Positions 16,363 to 24,341 are shown, counted from the first letter of the stretch. The stretch: DNA of 64,000 nucleotides from Nonomuraea rubra (GCF_014207985.1 NZ_JACHMI010000001.1:3393001-3457000); one strand, 5' to 3'. Notes: generated by a model not told the origin, from the sequence alone. Program-made: numbers and translations.

Positions 16363-17328
16363 ATGCGCAAGGCCATGGCCGCTCTCGGAGCGATGTTGCT
16401 GCTCACCGCCTGCGGAGGCGCGGGCGGTGGTGCGGGCGGTGGTGACGACCGGATCAGGGTGACGCTCGTGCAGGGCCTGGCGGGGGAGGAGTTCTACGAG
16501 ACCATGGCGTGCGGGGCGCGGGCCAAGGCCCAGGAGCTGGGCGTGGCGCTGGACGTGCAGGGGCCGCAGAAGTTCGACCCGACGCTGCAGACGCCGATCG
16601 TCAACTCCGTCGTCGCGGGCGGGCCGGACGCCATGCTGATCGCCCCGACCGACGTCAAGGCCATGATCGCGCCGCTGACCCAGGCCAAGCAGCAGAACAT
16701 CAAGATCATCCTGGTGGACACGGTGGTCGAGGACCAGAGCATCGGCCTGTCCAGGATCAGCACCGACAACCTCAAGGGCGGCGCGGCGGCGGCCAAGGCG
16801 CTGTCGGAGCAGGTCGGAGGCAAGGGCAAGGTGCTGGTGATCTCCACCGACCCGGGCGTCAGCACCGTGGACGCGCGGATCAAGGGCTTCGAGGAGGAGC
16901 TCGGGGCGAACCACCCGGGCCTGACCTCCCTCGGCGTGCAGTACTCGCACAACGACGTCGGCGAGGCCTCCCGCATCATGAACGCCGCGCTGGCCAAGGA
17001 CGCCGACCTGGCCGGGGTGTTCGCCACGAACCTGAACTCGGCCACCGGCGCCGGCACCGCACTCCAGCAGGCCGGCAAGCTCGGCAAGGTCAAGATGGTC
17101 GGCTTCGACGCCGGCCCCGCCCAGGTCGAGCAGCTCAGGGCGGGCGTCGTGCAGGCGCTGATCGCGCAATTGCCCGGGGACATCGGGGCGAAGGGCGTGG
17201 AGCAGGCCGTCGCGGCGGTCAGGGGCCAGCAGGTCACCCCGTCGATCCCCACGGACGCCACCATCGTCACGGCCGCGAACGTGGACCGGCCCGAGGTGCA
17301 GAAGGTGCTCTACAAGGCCGGTTGCTAG
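16363..17328 (+). CDS. Sugar ABC importer, substrate-binding lipoprotein
   Basis: This 321-residue protein starts with a lipoprotein signal peptide (MRKAMAALGAMLLLTAC, Cys17 in LLTAC) and a Gly-rich tether, then a Peripla_BP_4 (RbsB-like) fold with NSVVAGGPDAMLIAPTD and NLKGGAAAAKALSEQVGGKG. An AGGAGG element (16350-16355) precedes the ATG. It completes the three-gene importer. Its stop codon overlaps that of the small gene on the opposite strand: both use the palindromic CTAG at 17325-17328. Gene order (ATPase, permease, binding protein) is the reverse of the commonest CUT2 layout. Confidence 0.94.
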   Translation: MRKAMAALGAMLLLTACGGAGGGAGGGDDRIRVTLVQGLAGEEFYETMACGARAKAQELGVALDVQGPQKFDPTLQTPIVNSVVAGGPDAMLIAPTDVKAMIAPLTQAKQQNIKIILVDTVVEDQSIGLSRISTDNLKGGAAAAKALSEQVGGKGKVLVISTDPGVSTVDARIKGFEEELGANHPGLTSLGVQYSHNDVGEASRIMNAALAKDADLAGVFATNLNSATGAGTALQQAGKLGKVKMVGFDAGPAQVEQLRAGVVQALIAQLPGDIGAKGVEQAVAAVRGQQVTPSIPTDATIVTAANVDRPEVQKVLYKAGC

Positions 17329-17591
17329 GCGGGCAGGGCCGCCAGGAGGAAGGCGAGGCGGGCGGCGGCGGACTCGACGTCCTCCGTGGTGCCCAGGCGG
17401 TAACCCCACGAGGTGATGAAGGCGCCCTCGTCGGAGCAGGTCACGGTCTCGGCGAGGGTGGCCGAGAAGCGGTTGCGGACCGATACGTACGCCGGGTCGC
17501 TGGACAGCGCCAGGCTCTGCACGGCCAGGTCGGCATGACGGCCCGCGTGCCAGGCGAACCGCTCGAGGCAGAGCGCGGTATCAAGCATCAT
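17325..17591 (-). CDS. Small protein next to an XRE regulator, unknown
   Basis: This 88-residue acidic protein has no recognised domain. Coding is supported by GC-rich third positions, a GGAGG Shine-Dalgarno six bases before the first ATG at 17591, and a balanced composition with two Trp and a central TCSDEGAF segment. It sits directly downstream of the XRE/DUF5753 regulator (69-base gap) in the same direction. Small partner genes are a standing feature of such regulators, often DUF397 proteins, but this sequence does not show the DUF397 pattern. Its promoter region holds GCAATTG-type sites shared with the neighbours. Confidence 0.75.
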   Translation of the reverse strand: MMLDTALCLERFAWHAGRHADLAVQSLALSSDPAYVSVRNRFSATLAETVTCSDEGAFITSWGYRLGTTEDVESAAARLAFLLAALPA

Positions 17592-17619
17592 GCGTCACCT
17601 CCGCAACGTCTCGCGCCAG

Positions 17620-17656
17620 AATTGCACGATCTTGTGGTGGGAGGCAAGCAATTGCT
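17620..17656. promoter_or_regulatory. GCAATTGC-type sites upstream of the 88-residue gene
   Basis: AATTGC (17620-17625) and the palindrome AGCAATTGCT (17647-17656) have centres 30 bases apart, both within 65 bases upstream of the small-gene start at 17591. The same GCAATTG core recurs in the other two intergenic gaps of this cluster, suggesting a shared operator, most simply for the XRE regulator in the middle. Confidence 0.5.
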
Positions 17657-17660
17657 GCGG

Positions 17661-18512
17661 TTAATGTGGAGTTTGTTTCCGGTAATCGTGAAGAATCGCG
17701 ATGATGACCTCCCGCCCCGGTTCCCCGAACTCCGCCGCCTTCGCGTAATCGTCGAACGCCCGCACATAGAAGGCGATGTCATCGGGATCGCGCAGGATCA
17801 GGTCCTTGGTCATCGTGGCGACCGCGACCATGGCCTCGTTGTAGATCCAGAAGCCGTTGACCGGGTTGGCCGGCAGCTCGGTGCCGAACGGGATGACGCC
17901 GAACTCCACGTTCGGCAGCGTGCTGACGGCGAGCAGGCGGTCGAGCTGGCCGCGCATCACCTCGGGCGGCGCCAGCATCGTGCGCAGCGCGGCCTCGGTG
18001 ACCACGAACCTGAACGTGCGCGTCCGGTCGTAGAGGATCTCCTGGCGCTGCATGCGCACCCGCACCGCCGCGTCGATCTGGTCGGCCGCGCTGTAGAGCC
18101 GCTTGACCTTGCGGAAGACGTGCCTGGCGTACTCGGAGGTCTGCAGCAGGCCCACGATGATGCCCGGCTCGAAGACGCGGAAGACCTTCGTGCGCGCCTC
18201 CAGGTCGCGGACGTCCTCCTGGATCGCGGCCAGGCCGCTGCGGTGGCGCTGCTTCCAGTCGTCGTGCCGCTCCAGCAGCGCGATGGACTGCCTGATCAGC
18301 TCGTCCGTCGTGTCGGGCGAGGCGTTGACGGCCTGCGCCCACACGACCACGTCATCCTCGGTCGCCGTCTGCCGGGCGTTCTCCAGCCTGGAGACCTTGG
18401 ACGGCTGCCAGCGCAGCCGTCCGGCCAGCTCCTTGCCCGACAGATGGGCCGCCTCGCGCAGCTGACGCAACTGGCTGCCGAGGTCGATGCGCGCCTGCTG
18501 AAAGGACGTCAC
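17661..18512 (-). CDS. XRE-family regulator with DUF5753 domain
   Basis: This 283-residue protein has a lambda-repressor-like HTH (residues about 8-62: LGSQLRQLREAAHLSGKELA, then RLRWQPSKVSRLEN). It is followed by a DUF5753 domain (about 95-270; GLLQTSEYARHVFRKV, RMQRQEIL, FRFVVTEAALRTML). These Scr1-type proteins are numerous in mycelial actinobacteria and often act with small acidic partner proteins in developmental or antibiotic control. The start is the GTG at 18512. It is flanked on both sides by small genes in the same direction. The GCAATTG sites around it suggest autoregulation, but this is inference. Confidence 0.94.
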   Translation of the reverse strand: MTSFQQARIDLGSQLRQLREAAHLSGKELAGRLRWQPSKVSRLENARQTATEDDVVVWAQAVNASPDTTDELIRQSIALLERHDDWKQRHRSGLAAIQEDVRDLEARTKVFRVFEPGIIVGLLQTSEYARHVFRKVKRLYSAADQIDAAVRVRMQRQEILYDRTRTFRFVVTEAALRTMLAPPEVMRGQLDRLLAVSTLPNVEFGVIPFGTELPANPVNGFWIYNEAMVAVATMTKDLILRDPDDIAFYVRAFDDYAKAAEFGEPGREVIIAILHDYRKQTPH

Positions 18513-18559
18513 GGCGCAAGAGGCTAGCCCCGCCGGTGCCGATCATGCCAGGGCCCGTC

Positions 18560-18583
18560 GCAATTGTGATCAACTGGTTGCCG
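18560..18583. promoter_or_regulatory. GCAATTG site with TGATCA centre upstream of XRE gene
   Basis: GCAATTG (18560-18566) runs into TGATCA and, 16 bases on, a TTGC, giving an imperfect dyad (GCAA...TTGC) about 50 bases upstream of the XRE start. It is the third gap in the cluster carrying this motif. Its symmetry is weaker than at 18874-18889. Confidence 0.4.
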
Positions 18584-18848
18584 ACGGTGTTCCTCCACTG
18601 GTCGGGAAAGCGTTTGCCTGTCGGTCACGGGTTTGTCCGGCGTCCGGCAGGACGCGGCGGGCGATCTCGGTGATGAGCTCGCGGGGAACCTCCACGGCGG
18701 CCTCGCCGTCGAGGACGTCGCGCAGGTCCGCGAGCGCCTCCGCGTCGGTGACCCGGAGACCCTGCACGACGATGGTGCCGCGGTCGGTCTCGTACAGGGT
18801 GGGGCAGGCGCCTGCCTCCGAGGTGGAGCCGAGAAACCGCATTCGCAT
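18570..18848 (-). CDS. Small protein upstream of XRE regulator, unknown
   Basis: This 92-residue protein begins MRMRFLGSTSEAGACPTLYE and contains a compact middle (GTIVVQGLRVTDAEALADLR then EVPRELITEIARRVLP). Coding is supported by codon use and a GGAAGGA Shine-Dalgarno a few bases before the ATG at 18848. Proteins with this TLYETDRG...VQG pattern are commonly found beside XRE/DUF5753 regulators in actinomycetes, as far as I recall, and may act as their partner; no biochemical role is known to me. It precedes the XRE gene by 57 bases. The last 20 residues are low-complexity. Confidence 0.8.
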   Translation of the reverse strand: MRMRFLGSTSEAGACPTLYETDRGTIVVQGLRVTDAEALADLRDVLDGEAAVEVPRELITEIARRVLPDAGQTRDRQANAFPTSGGTPSATS

Positions 18849-18873
18849 GACGATCCTTCCCCGATTAACTGAG

Positions 18874-18889
18874 CAATTGCGCGCAATTG
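18874..18889. promoter_or_regulatory. Perfect 16-base palindrome of two GCAATTG cores
   Basis: CAATTGCGCGCAATTG is a perfect palindrome centred 33 bases upstream of the 92-residue gene. It holds two AATT cores 10 bases apart, one helical turn. It is the strongest of the GCAATTG sites in the cluster and the best operator candidate. Confidence 0.6.
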
Positions 18890-18935
18890 TACGCCGGGGG
18901 GTTCGCCTTGTGATCGTCTTTTCCGGAAATCGTGA

Positions 18936-19949
18936 TTAGCCGAGGGCGCCGTTCATGAACTCCTCGGCCCGTTCGAACAGCGCCAGCGTCGTCGCGTGCA
19001 GCAGATCGCCGATGTCCTTGGGCGCCTTTCCGGCGAACGCCCTGGCATGGGTGCCTTCGAGCACGATGCCGAGCTTGAAGCAGGCCATCACCGCGTACCA
19101 GTCGATGGCCGACATGTCGCGCTCCGACAGCGCCGCGTAGTACGCGACCAGCTCGCGCGGCGGCGGCAGCCCCGGCACGTGATCGTTGCCCGACGGCCAC
19201 ATGGCCAGCAGCCAGCCGAGATCCACCAGCGGATCGCCGACCGTGCACATCTCCCAGTCGACGATCGCGGCCACGCGGGGGCTGTCGGGGGCGAACATGA
19301 GGTTCGCGAAGTGGTAGTCGCCGTGCATGACGCCCGGCGTGAACGTGCGGGGCAGATGGCGGGTGAGCCAGTCGGCCGTCTCGCGCAGGCCGGGGATGTC
19401 CGGCCCGGGGTAGCCGTCGAGCTCGCCGTAGGAGTCGAGCTCCTTGAGCCAGCGCGGCACCTGCCGCTCCAGGAAGCCCTCGGGCCGTCCGAACCCCGGC
19501 AGCACCGCCGGATCGACGCGCCCCAGCTCGGCCAGCGCGGCGGCGGCCTCCAGCCCCATCCGGTGCCTGATCGCCGGGTCGGACGCGTGCGGCTCAGGCA
19601 GCCCCGTCGAGGGGTTGAACCCGTCCACCGGCTCCATCAGGTAGAACACCGGCTCCCGCGCCGTCTGCGCGGCCACCAGCCGGGGTGCGGGCACCGGCGT
19701 GTCGCGCAGCGCCGCCAGCACCCGCGCCTCGCGGCGCAGCACCTCGTTGCTCTTGCGCCGGGTGTGCAGGGGAGGGCGGCGCAGCACGTACGGCTGGCCG
19801 CCGCGCTCGAAGCGCACCATGACGTTCTGCGTGCCGCCCAGGACCGGTGCCGGGTCCGTGATCGGGCCGCCCGGCAGCCCCTCGGCGTCCATCCACGCGC
19901 CGAGCTCGTCGAAGTCGATCGCGCCGACGTCGATGTGGGTGGAGGTCAT
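18936..19949 (-). CDS. Phosphotransferase family protein (APH-like)
   Basis: This 337-residue kinase-fold protein has an early ATP-site segment VLGGTQNVMVRFERGGQPYV, catalytic loop MHGDYHFANLMF (HGDxxxxN) and metal-binding Asp in AIVDWEMCTVGDPLVDLGW. This is the APH/choline-kinase group that often accompanies acyl-CoA dehydrogenases in fatty-acid or steroid loci (ACAD10-like). No dehydrogenase is adjacent here. The ATG at 19949 follows a GGGGCGG-type region. An inverted repeat cagaa-N5-ttctg sits 14 bases upstream of the start. The substrate is unknown; aminoglycoside resistance is not implied. Confidence 0.9.
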   Translation of the reverse strand: MTSTHIDVGAIDFDELGAWMDAEGLPGGPITDPAPVLGGTQNVMVRFERGGQPYVLRRPPLHTRRKSNEVLRREARVLAALRDTPVPAPRLVAAQTAREPVFYLMEPVDGFNPSTGLPEPHASDPAIRHRMGLEAAAALAELGRVDPAVLPGFGRPEGFLERQVPRWLKELDSYGELDGYPGPDIPGLRETADWLTRHLPRTFTPGVMHGDYHFANLMFAPDSPRVAAIVDWEMCTVGDPLVDLGWLLAMWPSGNDHVPGLPPPRELVAYYAALSERDMSAIDWYAVMACFKLGIVLEGTHARAFAGKAPKDIGDLLHATTLALFERAEEFMNGALG

Positions 19950-19963
19950 GTACCGCCCCTCTA

Positions 19964-19978
19964 CAGAACGATATTCTG
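19964..19978. promoter_or_regulatory. Inverted repeat upstream of phosphotransferase gene
   Basis: CAGAAcgataTTCTG has perfect 5-base arms. Its near edge is 14 bases upstream of the phosphotransferase start. It could be a repressor operator of the TetR type often seen before lipid-catabolism genes, or part of an AT-rich promoter. Short arms keep this tentative. Confidence 0.35.
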
Positions 19979-20011
19979 GTGCTCGACCCTATGAGAGCGC
20001 CGCACGCACGG

Positions 20012-20818
20012 TCAACCCAGTGCCTGCATGAACGGCAGGTACTGGCACGACCGGTCACCCGGCAGCTCCCCGCCGCGCACCATCATCGAGACCTGCCACG
20101 GGCTGCCGATGCCGTGCTCGCCCGCCCACGCGATGAGCGCCTGCCTGGACAGGTCGAAGTCCATCCGCACCTCGCCGCCCGCGTGCAGCGCCAGATCGCC
20201 GATCAGCGCCCTGGCCGTCTCCTCGTCCCTGGCCACGACCGGGCCGATCACCGTGTTGTCGTCGTTGCGCCAGCAGTGGCCGAAACCGCCCTCGGCGACC
20301 AGCACCTGCTCGCCGAACCCGGACATCCGCCGCAACAACGCCGACCGGTCCGTGCCGAACAGCTCCGCGTCGAGCCGCAGGATGCCGTCGAGATCCGCCT
20401 GCGTGGCCGGGCGGGTACGGCCCGACGGCTCGCCGCGGAAGACGCCCGTGTGCTTGGCGGCCCGGCCGGCGACGCGGAAGCCGAGCCGCTCGTACAGGGG
20501 ACGGCCCATCTCGGTGGCGTACAGCGAGACCGTGCGCCCGCCCGCCTGCTCCAGCGCGTGCTCCATGAGCCTGCCGCCCAGCCCCCGCCGCTCGAACCTG
20601 GCGGCCGTCAGCACCATGCTGATCACCGCGTGGTCGTCGCCGTAGCGGGTCAGGACATTCGTGGCGGCCAGGCCGTCGCCGTCGGGGGCGTCGATCCCGT
20701 ACACCTCGCCGACCTCGAACAGCAGGCCCCACTTGTGCCGCTCGGGCAGCCACCCCCGGTCCTTGGCCAGCAGGGTGCAGTCGTCGAGGTCGTCCTGGGT
20801 GAGGCGGCGAACATCCAT
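20012..20818 (-). CDS. GNAT-family N-acetyltransferase, two-lobed
   Basis: The 268-residue product starts at the ATG at 20818 (MDVRRLTQDDLDDCTLLAKD). The N-terminal lobe has a GNAT acetyl-CoA loop, RRGLGGRLMEHALEQAG (near residues 85-101), and LYERLGFRVAG. The C-terminal lobe resembles a second, degenerate acetyltransferase fold (RTRPATQADLDGILRLDAEL). The frame remains open upstream, but that sequence overlaps the divergent ROK gene and is not protein-like. The acceptor substrate is unknown. Confidence 0.88.
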   Translation of the reverse strand: MDVRRLTQDDLDDCTLLAKDRGWLPERHKWGLLFEVGEVYGIDAPDGDGLAATNVLTRYGDDHAVISMVLTAARFERRGLGGRLMEHALEQAGGRTVSLYATEMGRPLYERLGFRVAGRAAKHTGVFRGEPSGRTRPATQADLDGILRLDAELFGTDRSALLRRMSGFGEQVLVAEGGFGHCWRNDDNTVIGPVVARDEETARALIGDLALHAGGEVRMDFDLSRQALIAWAGEHGIGSPWQVSMMVRGGELPGDRSCQYLPFMQALG

Positions 20819-20830
20819 GGCGGCATTCTT

Positions 20831-20881
20831 CTGCATGCAGGATGGATGGCTCAAAGCGATTAATGGGCACCCTCCGGAGGG
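20831..20881. promoter_or_regulatory. Divergent GNAT/ROK promoter region with two palindromes
   Basis: The 67-base gap between the divergent genes contains ctgcatgcag (20831-20840) and ccctccggaggg (20870-20881), both perfect palindromes. The second contains the GGAGGG Shine-Dalgarno of the ROK gene, so a hairpin there could mask translation initiation, or the site could be a DNA operator. Confidence 0.4.
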
Positions 20882-20885
20882 CTGG

Positions 20886-21764
20886 ATGACGCACGTGGCG
20901 GCGATCGACGTCGGTGGCACCACCATGAAGGGCGGGCTCGTCACCAGGGACGGGACGATCCACCGCTTCGAGCGCCGCCCCACGCCCCGCTCCGGTGGCC
21001 CCGCCCAGGTCATCGCCGCCATCTCGGCCTTCGTCGCCGACCTCGCCCGCCCCCGTGACGGCGTGCGGCCGCTCGCGGTCGGGCTCGCCGTGCCCGGGCT
21101 CGTCACGCCCACCCACGCCGTCTTCTCGGCCGCGTTCGGCTGGCGCGACGTGCCCGCGCACGCGTTCGCCCCGGACGTGGACGTGCCGGTGGCGCTCGGG
21201 CACGACGTGCGGTCGGCGGGGGAGGCGGAGCTCGCGTACGGGGAAGGCGGGCGGGACGTGCTGTACCTGCCCATCGGCACCGGCATCGCGGGAGCCGTGG
21301 TGCTGTCAGGAGCGCTGTACGGTGGCGCGGGCGGGTGGGCCGGGCAGATCGGGCACATCCCCGTGCGGCCCGGCGGGGCGGCCTGCGGGTGCGGCCAGCA
21401 GGGGTGCCTGGCGGCCTACGCGTCCGGGGGCGCCGTGGCGGCCCGGTGCGGGCTTCCGGGGGCCGAGGAGGTCGTACAGGCGGTTCTGGCGGGGGACACG
21501 CGGGCCGTGGAGGTGTGGGGCGAGGCCGTGGAGGCGCTCGCGCTGGCGCTGGCCACGTACACGCTGGTGCTCGATCCCGCGGCCATCGTGATCGGCGGCG
21601 GGGTCTCGCGGGCGGGGGAGACCCTGCTCGGCCCGCTGCGTGCGCGGCTGAGCGGGCGGCTGGGGTTCCGGGAGGCGCCGGAGGTGCGGGCGTCGTCGCT
21701 CGGGGCCGGGGCGGGGCTCATGGGGGCGGGGCTGCTGGGGTGGCGGGCGGTGCCAGGGGCGTAG
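20886..21764 (+). CDS. ROK-family sugar kinase (glucokinase-like)
   Basis: The 292-residue protein from the ATG at 20886 starts with the ATP phosphate-binding motif AAIDVGGTTMKGGLV. It has the ROK signature with WAGQIGHIPV, whose His is a zinc ligand, and the zinc-binding ACGCGQQGCLAAYASG. It lacks an N-terminal HTH, so it is a kinase rather than a NagC/XylR-type repressor. GGAGGG lies four bases before the ATG and decides the start. Its 3' end overlaps the convergent AtuA gene by 47 bases. The hexose specificity is not readable from sequence. Confidence 0.9.
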   Translation: MTHVAAIDVGGTTMKGGLVTRDGTIHRFERRPTPRSGGPAQVIAAISAFVADLARPRDGVRPLAVGLAVPGLVTPTHAVFSAAFGWRDVPAHAFAPDVDVPVALGHDVRSAGEAELAYGEGGRDVLYLPIGTGIAGAVVLSGALYGGAGGWAGQIGHIPVRPGGAACGCGQQGCLAAYASGGAVAARCGLPGAEEVVQAVLAGDTRAVEVWGEAVEALALALATYTLVLDPAAIVIGGGVSRAGETLLGPLRARLSGRLGFREAPEVRASSLGAGAGLMGAGLLGWRAVPGA

Positions 21765-23571
21765 GGACGTCCACCGGGCGTGCTCGCAGCTCCTCGCCCA
21801 GGGCCTTGGCCTGGGGGTCCATTCGAGGGCTGGCGGCCACGCCCCTGCCCAGGAGGCCGTGGATGACGAAGTTGAGCGCCTTGAGGTTGGGCAGGTCGTG
21901 GCGGTCCACGCGGTAGGGGGCGAGGGCGGGGAGAAGCTGCTTGAGGGTGTCGGGGGTCAGGTGGGCGGCCAGCCAGTCGTAGCGGGCCTGGGTGTCGGTC
22001 CAGACACCCAGGTTGGCGTTCCCGCCCTTGTCTCCCGAACGGGCGCCCGCGATGCGGCCCAGGGGGATGGTGGTGCTCGCGTCCGGGGCCGGCCCGGCGC
22101 CGACCACGGGCGCCGGGCTCCGCCGCACGTCCTCCCGCCGACCCGGCGCTGCGAGGGGCGCGGGCGCTGCGGCGGGGCCCGCCGGCTGCACGCCTGCCGC
22201 TCCGGCGCCCGCCGCGCCTGCGGGAGCCGCCTCCGCGCCTGCAGCGCCCGTCCCAGCGCCTGCCGTGTCCGCCCGCGCGCCTGCGGCGCCGGCCCCTGCG
22301 TCTGCGGGGAGTTGCTGGCCGTTCACGAACACCCTCGGGTGTACCTGTGCGGCCGGGATCAGGACCGGCCAGTACACCCCGTACGGGGAGGCGTTGCCCG
22401 GTGGGGTGAGGCCGTAGAAGCCCGGGTAGCTGGCCAGGCCCGTCTCCACGACGGCGGAGGAGAAGGCGCGGCCCGCCTTGCGCTCGTCCGTGGACATGAC
22501 CGTGACGCGCAGCAGGCCGGCGTCCGTGAGCGTGACGTCCACCTCGTCGAACGTCTCGCGCGGGATGCGGGCCCAGAGCGCCTCCTCGGCCACCCGCGCC
22601 TTGGCCGGCAGATCCAGGCCCGTCAGCACCAGCGTCATCGTGTTGCGGTAACCGCCCAGGTAGTTGACGGCGACCTTCAGCGTGTCCGGTGGCGGTTCGC
22701 CGCGGACGCCGGAGACCAGGACGCGGTCGGGGCCGTCGTCCGACAGGGTGATCGTGTCGAAGCGGGCCACCACGTCCGGCCCGAGGTAGCGGGGGCCGCC
22801 CAGCTCGTAGACGAGCTGCGCCGTGACGGTGCCGATCGAGACCAGGCCGCCGGTGCCCGGGTGCTTGGTGATGACGGACGAGCCGTCCGCGCGCAGCTCG
22901 GCGAGGGGGAAGCCGCAGTGGGCCAGGTCCGGTACGTCCTGGAAGAACGCGTAGTTGCCGCCCGTGGCCTGGCAGCCGCACTCGATGATGTGCCCGGCCA
23001 CCACCGAGCCCGCCAGCGGGTCGAGGTCGTCGGGCCCCCACCCGTACCGCCAGATGCCGGGGCCCGTCACCAGGGCGGCGTCCGTGACGCGGCCGGTGAC
23101 CACCACGTCCGCGCCCGCCGACAGGGCGGCGGCGATGGGGCGGCCGCCGAGGTAGGCGTTGGCGGTCAGCGGGGTCGCGGTGAGGTGCTCGCCGGTGTCG
23201 GCGTTGACGAGCGGGAACGGGTGGCCGGTGAGGCCGTCGCCGGTGACGTACGCGACGGACGGGGACAGCCCGAGGCGGGCGGCGAGGTCGTGGACGGCGT
23301 CCGCGCAGCCGGCCGGGTCGAGCCCGCCCGCGTTCGTCACGATCTTGATACCCCGGTCGAGGCAGGGCCCCAGGACGTCCTCCAGCTGGCGCAGGAACGT
23401 CGGCGCGTACCCGGGGCGGCCCTTGAGCCGGTTGCCGGCCAGGATGAGCATGGTCAGCTCGGCCAGCCAGTCGCCGGTGAGCACGTCGATCGGGCCGCCC
23501 TCGACCATCTCCTTGGCGGCGGAGAGCCGGTCGCCGTAGAAGCCGCTGCAGTTCGCGACGCGCAGCACCAT
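21718..23571 (-). CDS. AtuA-family protein (acyclic terpene utilization)
   Basis: The 617-residue protein starts at the ATG at 23571 (MVLRVANCSGFYGDRLSAAK), two bases after the enoyl-CoA hydratase stop. The DUF1446/AtuA domain covers about residues 1-430 (LTGDWLAELTMLILAG, IVTNAGGLDPAGCA, ECGCQATGGNYAFF). An Ala/Gly-rich linker of about 75 residues follows. The C-terminal AtuA-type module has GRIAGARSGDKGGNANLGVW and NFVIHGLLGRGVAASPRMD. AtuA is needed for citronellol/geraniol breakdown in Pseudomonas, but its biochemical role is not established. Here it ends an operon with acyl-CoA carboxylase genes. Confidence 0.9.
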   Translation of the reverse strand: MVLRVANCSGFYGDRLSAAKEMVEGGPIDVLTGDWLAELTMLILAGNRLKGRPGYAPTFLRQLEDVLGPCLDRGIKIVTNAGGLDPAGCADAVHDLAARLGLSPSVAYVTGDGLTGHPFPLVNADTGEHLTATPLTANAYLGGRPIAAALSAGADVVVTGRVTDAALVTGPGIWRYGWGPDDLDPLAGSVVAGHIIECGCQATGGNYAFFQDVPDLAHCGFPLAELRADGSSVITKHPGTGGLVSIGTVTAQLVYELGGPRYLGPDVVARFDTITLSDDGPDRVLVSGVRGEPPPDTLKVAVNYLGGYRNTMTLVLTGLDLPAKARVAEEALWARIPRETFDEVDVTLTDAGLLRVTVMSTDERKAGRAFSSAVVETGLASYPGFYGLTPPGNASPYGVYWPVLIPAAQVHPRVFVNGQQLPADAGAGAAGARADTAGAGTGAAGAEAAPAGAAGAGAAGVQPAGPAAAPAPLAAPGRREDVRRSPAPVVGAGPAPDASTTIPLGRIAGARSGDKGGNANLGVWTDTQARYDWLAAHLTPDTLKQLLPALAPYRVDRHDLPNLKALNFVIHGLLGRGVAASPRMDPQAKALGEELRARPVDVPTPLAPPATPAAPPP

Positions 23572-23573
23572 GA

Positions 23574-24341
23574 TCAGCCCTCCTGGGGCACCCACGCGGG
23601 CGGGCGCTTGGCCATGAACGCCGCGATGCCCTCCTGGCCCTCCGCCGAGGTGAACCGCTCGGACGACAGCTCGGTCATCCGCTGCAGGCCACCCTTGAAC
23701 GACATCGCCGGCACCTCCCTGACGAGCCGCTTGGTGATCGCCAGCGCTTCCGGGCCGCCCTTCAGCAACATCTCGGCGTAGCGGGCCACGGTCGCGTCCA
23801 GGCCCTCGGGCGGGACGGCCGCCGACAGCAGGCCGATCTCCACCGCCCGCGCCGCGTCGAAGACCTCGCCGGTCAGGAAGTACTCGGCCGCCGCGCGGGC
23901 GCTCAGCCTGCGCAGCACCGGCACGGCGATCATGGCGGGCGCCACGCCGAGGCGTACCTCGGTGAACGCGAACGACGCCGTCAGCGGCGCGATCGCGAAG
24001 TCGCACGCCGCCACCAGCCCCAGGCCGCCCGCCCGCGCAGTGCCGTTGAGCCGGCAGATCACCGGCTTCCCGCTCTCCCAGATCAGCTCCATGACCTCGG
24101 GGAACGAGGCCGTGACCGGCGCCCCGGAGGCGCGCTGCTCCTTGAGGTCGGCTCCCGAGCAGAACACGTGCCCCGTGGCGGTCAGCACGATCACCCTGAC
24201 CTGCGGCTCGGCCTGCGCCCAGCGCAGGCGGTCGGCCAGCTCGGCGAGCAGGCGGCTGGACAGCGCGTTGCGGTTGGGCGGCGAGTCCAGCGTGATCGTC
24301 GCGACGCCCCCCGCCAGCTCCTTGTGCACCAGCTCCGTCAT
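23574..24341 (-). CDS. Enoyl-CoA hydratase/isomerase family protein
   Basis: This 255-residue crotonase-fold enzyme has GHVFCSGADLKEQ (first oxyanion-hole loop) and NGTARAGGLGLVAACDFAIA (second loop and active-site region). In the neighbouring pathway it would hydrate the carboxylated unsaturated CoA ester: isohexenylglutaconyl-CoA (AtuE) or methylglutaconyl-CoA (LiuC). It overlaps the biotin carboxylase gene by 4 bases and is two bases from the AtuA gene, so the four genes form one transcript. Confidence 0.93.
   Translation of the reverse strand: MTELVHKELAGGVATITLDSPPNRNALSSRLLAELADRLRWAQAEPQVRVIVLTATGHVFCSGADLKEQRASGAPVTASFPEVMELIWESGKPVICRLNGTARAGGLGLVAACDFAIAPLTASFAFTEVRLGVAPAMIAVPVLRRLSARAAAEYFLTGEVFDAARAVEIGLLSAAVPPEGLDATVARYAEMLLKGGPEALAITKRLVREVPAMSFKGGLQRMTELSSERFTSAEGQEGIAAFMAKRPPAWVPQEG

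Noticed and set aside
14878..17409. 843-codon minus-strand open frame across the sugar importer
   Set aside because: No domain, His/Gly/Arg-rich; the plus strand encodes a complete ABC importer.
17676..18935. Near-identical short sequence (cacgattaccggaaa / cacgatttccggaaa) at the XRE 3' end and after the phosphotransferase stop
   Set aside because: Only about 15 of 18 bases match and no longer homology surrounds it, so a duplicated gene remnant cannot be supported.
18936..19949. Aminoglycoside resistance gene
   Set aside because: The APH-like fold is shared by many metabolic kinases, and this sequence resembles the ACAD-associated group rather than a resistance enzyme.
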